A stretch of 15,812 nt of DNA. Origin: DLAJ01 sp023663615 (GTDB lineage Bacteria; Bacillota; Clostridia; Lachnospirales; Lachnospiraceae). A model generated the notes under the pieces. That model had not been told where the DNA came from, searched no databases, and was given only the letters and a program-made list of their open reading frames with translations. Positions 14,071 through 15,812 of this stretch are shown here, one piece after another; position 1 is the first letter of the stretch, and each line of letters opens with the position of its first letter. The position numbers and the translations under genes were made by a program. The stretch covers positions 1 to 15,812 of the forward strand of contig JAMPHA010000049.1 of the NCBI GenBank assembly GCA_023663615.1, read 5' to 3'.

Positions 14071-15078
14071 ATGAACATAGGGAAAATACCGGAGCGCGTG
14101 CTCAAGCGCTCCGTATTCAAACAACTACCAATTCAAAATGAGAAAATAACAGGCGGCGCAGGCGTAGGGGCAGACTGCGCCGTTTTTGCGCATGAAGAGG
14201 GAGCGGAAACGGCGCTCTGCGTCAATACCGTGACGGGAGATCCGGACAGTATCGGTATTTATGCGGTACATGCCGCAGTCAATAATATTGCGGCGGGGGG
14301 CGCGAGACCGACAGCCGTGCTCGTAGCCGCGACGTTTCCGGCGGATACGGAGGAAGAATCGCTTCGACGCGTGATGAAGCAGATCGGGGAGACGGCAAAA
14401 GAGCTTGGCATTGCCATTGCGGGCGGGCATACGGAAATTTCCGGTTTTGTGCGCGCTCCGATCATAAGCGTCACAGGAATCGGAAAATACGTGACAGCGC
14501 GCAGGGAGGATGCGCTGTCCGGCAAAGATATTGTCATGACGAAGTGGGCGGGACTTGCGGGAACCGCGCTCATTGCGAGGGAAAAAAGAACGGAGCTCTT
14601 ACAAAGGTATCCGGCATATTTTATGGATGATGCGGTCGCATTGGAACGGCAGCTCTCGGTCGTGCCGGAGGCCGCCACCGCCGGAAAGTCCGGCGTTCTC
14701 GCAATGCATGACGCTTCGCGGGGCGGTATTTTTGCCGCGTTGTGGGAGCTTGCAGAGCGTGCGGGCGTCGGACTGCATGTGGACTTAAAAGCGATTCCGA
14801 TCCGGCAGGAGACCGTGGAGATCTGCAATTTTTTTGACGTCAACCCATACGAGCTTGTGGCGGGCGGCAGTCTGCTGATGATCGCCGATAACGGTTACGA
14901 TCTGGTGCGGACGCTTGCCGAAGCGCAGATTCCGGCGGCTGTCATCGGAAAGACGGACGCGTCAAATGACAGAGTTGTCACAAATGGAGAGGAGCAGCGT
15001 TTTCTGGAACCGCCGAAAAGCGACGGCGTCTACCGCGTCTTTGCGCAGGAACGCACCAGAAAGGAAAAAGACGCATAG
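14071..15078 (+). CDS. AIR synthase-related / HypE-like protein
   Basis: ATP-binding protein of 335 residues in the PurM/SelD/HypE/ThiL superfamily. Visible marks are a glycine-rich start with VGADCAVF (D35), VHAAVNNIAAGGARP (where PurM-type enzymes have a DLAAMGA-like motif), AIAGGHTE (residues 116-122), ALSGKDIVMTKWAGLAGTALI and ASRGGIFAALWEL. Such enzymes use ATP to phosphorylate or dehydrate a substrate. HypE proper ends in a cysteine that is carbamoylated; this chain ends RKEKDA, and no hydrogenase genes are nearby, so a [NiFe]-hydrogenase role is unlikely. GGAG (14061-14064) is six bases from the ATG. An Lrp-type regulator and an aminotransferase follow, hinting at amino-acid metabolism. 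The substrate is unknown. Confidence 0.88.
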   Translation: MNIGKIPERVLKRSVFKQLPIQNEKITGGAGVGADCAVFAHEEGAETALCVNTVTGDPDSIGIYAVHAAVNNIAAGGARPTAVLVAATFPADTEEESLRRVMKQIGETAKELGIAIAGGHTEISGFVRAPIISVTGIGKYVTARREDALSGKDIVMTKWAGLAGTALIAREKRTELLQRYPAYFMDDAVALERQLSVVPEAATAGKSGVLAMHDASRGGIFAALWELAERAGVGLHVDLKAIPIRQETVEICNFFDVNPYELVAGGSLLMIADNGYDLVRTLAEAQIPAAVIGKTDASNDRVVTNGEEQRFLEPPKSDGVYRVFAQERTRKEKDA

Positions 15079-15178
15079 CCGCAAGGCGGCACGGAGGGAC
15101 TTGTGCCGCTGGCGGATAAACGGTGGAAATAATAACGATTAAACATCACAGCAAAAACAGGAGAGAGGAGTTTGCATT

Positions 15179-15667
15179 ATGAATAGGAGAGAAAAGATTT
15201 TGACGATGATCGAAAAAAACAGCCGGATCGGCGTGAAGGAGATCAGCGTCATGCTCGGCGAAGACGAGCTTGCGGTCGCCAACGAGCTGAAAGCGATGGA
15301 GGAGGAAGGCGTGATCTGCGGTTATCATACGCTCATCGACTGGGAAAAAACGTCGATCGAGAAAGTGTCCGCGCTCATCGAGGTGCGCGTGACGCCGCAG
15401 CGCGGTCAGGGCTTTGACAATATTGCGGAGCGTATTTATAACTACCCGGAGGTCAATTCGGTTTATCTGATTTCGGGCGGCTATGACCTGCTTGTTTCGC
15501 TGGAAGGGAAATCCTTAAAAGAGGTTTCCAGCTTTGTGTCGCAGAAATTATCCGCGCTCGATACCGTGCTGAGTACGGCGACGCATTTTATTCTGAAAAA
15601 ATATAAAGACCACGGCACGATCCTGTGCAAAAAATACGAAGACGAAAGAGAGCTGATTACACCATGA
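15179..15667 (+). CDS. Lrp/AsnC family transcriptional regulator
   Basis: Amino-acid-responsive DNA-binding protein of 162 residues. The N-terminal helix-turn-helix is at about residues 4-50 (REKILTMIEKNSRIGVKEIS, then ELKAMEEEGVICGYHTLID). The C-terminal RAM ligand-binding domain is at about 64-145 (ALIEVRVTP, YNYPEVNSVYLISGGYDLLV, LSTATHFILKKY), where members of the family bind an amino acid and assemble into octamers. GAGAGAGGAG (15161-15170) lies eight bases before the ATG. The 100-bp gap from the previous gene contains competing GC-rich hairpins (15078-15090 versus 15086-15109) without a T-run. Its stop overlaps the aminotransferase start by 4 bp, so the two are translationally coupled and it probably controls that gene or its pathway. 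Confidence 0.93.
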   Translation: MNRREKILTMIEKNSRIGVKEISVMLGEDELAVANELKAMEEEGVICGYHTLIDWEKTSIEKVSALIEVRVTPQRGQGFDNIAERIYNYPEVNSVYLISGGYDLLVSLEGKSLKEVSSFVSQKLSALDTVLSTATHFILKKYKDHGTILCKKYEDERELITP

Positions 15668-15812
15668 GAAATCCGTTAGCTGATGAAGTTGTAAAAATAA
15701 AGCCGTCCGGCATCCGAAAATTTTTTGATATTGTCAGCGAGATGAAAGACGCGATCTCGCTCGGCGTGGGCGAGCCGGATTTTGATACGCCGTGGCATAT
15801 CCGCGACGAGGG
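15664..15812 (+). CDS. PLP-dependent aminotransferase class I/II, N-terminal part (cut by window end)
   Basis: Only the first 49 codons are in the window. The sequence MRNPLADEVVKIKPSGIRKF then ISLGVGEPDFDTPWHI is the typical opening of fold-type I aminotransferases: the 'SxIRKFFD' helix and the GEPDFDTP segment, whose glycine lines the substrate pocket. The PLP lysine lies beyond the end, so activity and substrate cannot be read; aromatic or branched-chain amino acids and aspartate are all possible. ATG overlaps the Lrp stop (ATGA, 15664-15667), showing translational coupling. Confidence 0.88.
   Translation, partial: MRNPLADEVVKIKPSGIRKFFDIVSEMKDAISLGVGEPDFDTPWHIRDE

Noticed and set aside
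13585..14124. 179-residue minus-strand open frame rich in SGAPGMTPVSGIPV
   Set aside because: It is the reverse of the VanW tail repeats. The 42-bp period is a multiple of three, which keeps several frames open; no ribosome site or independent family signal.
14071..15078. Genuine HypE hydrogenase maturation factor
   Set aside because: Lacks the C-terminal cysteine and hydrogenase neighbours; kept only as a HypE-like superfamily member.

Overview
The window reads as chromosome from a Clostridia / Lachnospiraceae-type gut Firmicute. The basis is family content: a DegV lipid-binding protein, a cupin-AraC regulator of the MsmR kind, class II (Firmicutes) GalT, a VanW cell-wall protein, a DUF3783 protein, and strong AGGAGG-type ribosome sites. 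The DNA is fairly GC-rich. No rRNA, tRNA, IS element, phage gene or CRISPR array was seen.

Layout. 36-515: a low-molecular-weight protein tyrosine phosphatase. 516-931: an AT-rich gene-free gap with inverted repeats. 932-2339: degV-family gene plus a DUF3783 gene, closed by a terminator at 2331-2358. 2478-3617: an aldo/keto reductase with a C-terminal two-cluster ferredoxin-like domain. 3697-7634: the galactose block, with an AraC-type regulator, galK and galT, ending at a strong terminator (7745-7792). 7929-8984: a lipoprotein of unknown function with a D/A/G-rich linker. 9135-9851: a DEDDh 3'-5' exonuclease.

The most notable part is 9862-10935 on the minus strand. It holds an Abi_2 (AbiD/F) HEPN ribonuclease gene with an intact R-x4-H motif. 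It is preceded by a near-consensus promoter, a short structured RNA of about 70 nt, and a terminator-like hairpin directly in front of the gene's ribosome site. This looks like an AbiF-type RNA-plus-HEPN toxin/phage-defence cassette. Samples counted by hand show it is far more AT-rich than the flanking gene.

Beyond it, 11095-11721 (minus) is a membrane-anchored helical-repeat protein of unknown function. It faces away from a 37-residue membrane peptide gene (11778-11891, plus) that has its own promoter and terminator. 12119-13918 encodes a secreted VanW/peptidoglycan-binding protein whose tail contains a perfect 42-bp triplication; eroded copies of the repeat continue past the stop codon. 14071-15812 is a likely metabolic operon: an AIR-synthase/HypE-like protein, an Lrp/AsnC regulator, and the start of a PLP aminotransferase that overlaps the regulator by 4 bp and runs off the window.

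How the genes work together: the AraC regulator probably controls the Leloir genes galK and galT that follow it. The Lrp regulator probably senses an amino acid linked to the aminotransferase translationally coupled to it. The Abi cassette carries its own promoter and looks independent of its neighbours.
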